7,393 nt of DNA from Actinomycetota bacterium (lineage in GTDB: Bacteria; Actinomycetota; Acidimicrobiia; Acidimicrobiales; Ilumatobacteraceae): NCBI GenBank assembly GCA_009701105.1, contig WLKU01000062.1:1-7393 (forward strand), in the 5' to 3' direction. How positions within the stretch are numbered: the first letter of the stretch is position 1; every line of letters starts with the position of its first letter. Shown here one piece after another: positions 6,039-7,393 of this stretch. Under the pieces are notes generated by a model that worked only from the letters and a program-made list of their open reading frames with translations, made no database searches and was not told the DNA's origin. The position numbers and the translations under genes were made by a program.

Positions 6039-7393
6039 ATGATCTTTGACGGTTCGATGCACCAGTTGCCCGATACCGACCCTGGTGAAACTGCGGAGTG
6101 GCTCGACTCGCTCGACGCCGTCGTTGATGTGCAGGGCAAAACACGCGCAAGATATTTGTTGTCCCGTCTTCTCGAGCGCGCACGCGAATCGCAAGTGAGT
6201 TTTCCAGCAACAGTTTCCACTCCGTATGTCAACAGCATTCCTCGCGAACAAGAACCGTGGTTTCCTGGCGACGAACACATTGAACGACGCATCCGCGCAT
6301 ACATCCGCTGGAATGCTGCAGTCATGGTGGTGCGGGCCAACACCAACGCCGAAGGCATCGGCGGTCACCTCTCTACATTTGCGTCGTCGGCAAGTTTGTA
6401 CGAAGTTGGTTTCAATCACTTCTTTCGCGGCAAAGACAGCGGTACTCCGGGTGACCACATCTATTTTCAAGGTCACGCAGCACCTGGCGTCTATGCAAGA
6501 GCATTTATTGAACGCCGTTTAGACGAAGACGATCTCGATCATTTCAGGCGCGAGATCGGCCGCAATGGTCAAGGTCTCTCGAGCTATCCGCATCCACGAC
6601 TGATGCCAGAGTTTTGGGAGTTTCCAACGGTCTCAATGGGACTTGGTCCACTCACCGCTTTGTATCACGCCAGATTTAATCGCTATCTGCAAAACCGTCA
6701 ACTCGATGACACTTCCAATAGTCGGGTGTGGGCTTTTTTGGGCGACGGAGAATGCGACGAGCCAGAAACTCTCGGATCAATCTCGCTTGCAGCGCGCGAG
6801 CAACTCGACAACCTCACGTTCGTTGTCAACTGCAACTTGCAACGCCTCGATGGTCCGGTGCGTGGCAATGGCAAAATCATTCAAGAACTTGAAGCCGTGT
6901 TTCGTGGCGCAGGCTGGAACGTCATCAAAGTTATTTGGGGTTCGAAATGGGACGAGCTACTCGCCCGCGATACAACTGGTGTGTTGCTCAACAAGATGAA
7001 CAACACTGTCGATGGCGAATTTCAGCGCTACATCATTGAAAACGGCAACTACATTCGCGAAAACTTCTTTGGTCCAGACCCACGATTGCGCGAGATGGTC
7101 TCGCACCTGAGCGATGAAGAACTCGAGATGCTTCCCCGTGGCGGGCACGACTATCGCAAGTTGTTTGCCGCGTTTAAAGCAGCGAGTGAAAACATTGGTT
7201 CGGGCAGACCCACAGCCATTTTGTGCAAAACAGTAAAGGGTTGGACACTCGGTCACGAGATCGAAGGTCGTAACGCCACGCATCAAATCAAAAAAATGAC
7301 CGATGAACAGTTGCGCACTTTGCGCGACACTCTGCATCTCAATGACGAGATCCCAGACTCAGCACTCAGCGGTGACGATCCACCGTATTTCCG
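6039..7393 (+). CDS. aceE: Pyruvate dehydrogenase E1 component, homodimeric AceE type (3' end outside window)
   Basis: The reading frame is open from the ATG at 6039 to the window edge, giving 451 residues plus two bases, about half of a usual ~900-residue AceE. The enzyme uses thiamine diphosphate to decarboxylate pyruvate and acetylate the E2 lipoyl group, making acetyl-CoA. It begins with [15 protein letters not shown] (12-26), typical of actinobacterial AceE. EPWFPGDE (72-79) and [20 protein letters not shown] (108-127) follow. QGHAAPG at 144-150 carries active-site His146, and [19 protein letters not shown] lies at 183-201. The thiamine-diphosphate motif runs from GDGECDEPE (235-243) to [10 protein letters not shown] (264-273). 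[16 protein letters not shown] lies at 405-420. The frame is continuous with no frameshift. An in-frame TAA at 6018-6020 bounds the start. The E2, E3 and lipoylation genes are not in view. Confidence 0.97.
   Translation, partial: MIFDGSMHQLPDTDPGETAEWLDSLDAVVDVQGKTRARYLLSRLLERARESQVSFPATVSTPYVNSIPREQEPWFPGDEHIERRIRAYIRWNAAVMVVRANTNAEGIGGHLSTFASSASLYEVGFNHFFRGKDSGTPGDHIYFQGHAAPGVYARAFIERRLDEDDLDHFRREIGRNGQGLSSYPHPRLMPEFWEFPTVSMGLGPLTALYHARFNRYLQNRQLDDTSNSRVWAFLGDGECDEPETLGSISLAAREQLDNLTFVVNCNLQRLDGPVRGNGKIIQELEAVFRGAGWNVIKVIWGSKWDELLARDTTGVLLNKMNNTVDGEFQRYIIENGNYIRENFFGPDPRLREMVSHLSDEELEMLPRGGHDYRKLFAAFKAASENIGSGRPTAILCKTVKGWTLGHEIEGRNATHQIKKMTDEQLRTLRDTLHLNDEIPDSALSGDDPPYF

Noticed and set aside
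5967..6476. Minus-strand open frame of 169 codons across the rnhA-aceE gap
   Set aside because: It lies antisense to the strongly conserved aceE N-terminal region and its translation shows no recognisable motif. It is a shadow of the aceE codon pattern.
6957..7337. Minus-strand open frame of 126 codons inside aceE
   Set aside because: The plus-strand frame here encodes the conserved RGGHDYRK and GRNATHQ blocks of AceE, so the antisense frame is a shadow.
1..7393. A new defence, mobile or RNA-based system in this window
   Set aside because: All coding sequence belongs to recognisable metabolic or nucleic-acid housekeeping families. Gaps are under 70 bp, and I saw no direct-repeat array, transposase, integrase, attachment site or structured non-coding stretch.

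Overview
The window is compact bacterial chromosomal DNA, roughly half G+C by eye, most likely from an actinobacterium. The class Acidimicrobiia is my best guess, perhaps a streamlined planktonic lineage with moderate GC. The clues are a homodimeric AceE-type pyruvate dehydrogenase E1 very like the mycobacterial enzyme as I remember it, an ornithine acetyltransferase resembling the Streptomyces clavuligerus OAT2 type, GTG start use, and gene spacing of only 9 to 68 bp. The taxonomic assignment is inference, because no rRNA or other marker gene is present.

Layout. Positions 1-3805 hold four tightly packed plus-strand genes: a TIGR01777-family NAD(P)-binding epimerase-like protein, an FAD-dependent amine-oxidase-like oxidoreductase, a small SRPBCC ligand-binding protein and argJ. 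Gaps of 14, 9 and 17 bp suggest one transcript. This group converges, with a 15-bp gap holding part of a small inverted repeat, on a three-gene minus-strand group. In transcription order that group is rnhA (ribonuclease HI), an HSD10-like short-chain dehydrogenase, and a DUF3445 / heme-dependent oxidative N-demethylase-like protein. A 68-bp divergent intergenic region then separates rnhA from aceE, which runs on the plus strand off the right edge of the window. The visible part of aceE is its first 451 codons.

Function. Three genes have secure housekeeping roles: argJ in the acetyl cycle of arginine synthesis, rnhA in removal of RNA from RNA-DNA hybrids, and aceE in pyruvate to acetyl-CoA conversion. 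The other four are recognisable by fold or family, but their substrates are unknown. The SDR resembles short-chain 3-hydroxyacyl-CoA dehydrogenases, which would fit fatty-acid or branched amino-acid breakdown. The DUF3445 protein may oxidise a methylated amine. The epimerase, FAD oxidoreductase and SRPBCC trio may act together on an unidentified hydrophobic substrate.

I found no tRNA, rRNA, mobile element, CRISPR array or clear riboswitch. Every intergenic gap is under 70 bp. I saw no convincing new defence or mobile system. The most unusual points are the OAT2-like character and position of argJ, and the pairing of a DUF3445 protein with an SDR downstream of rnhA.
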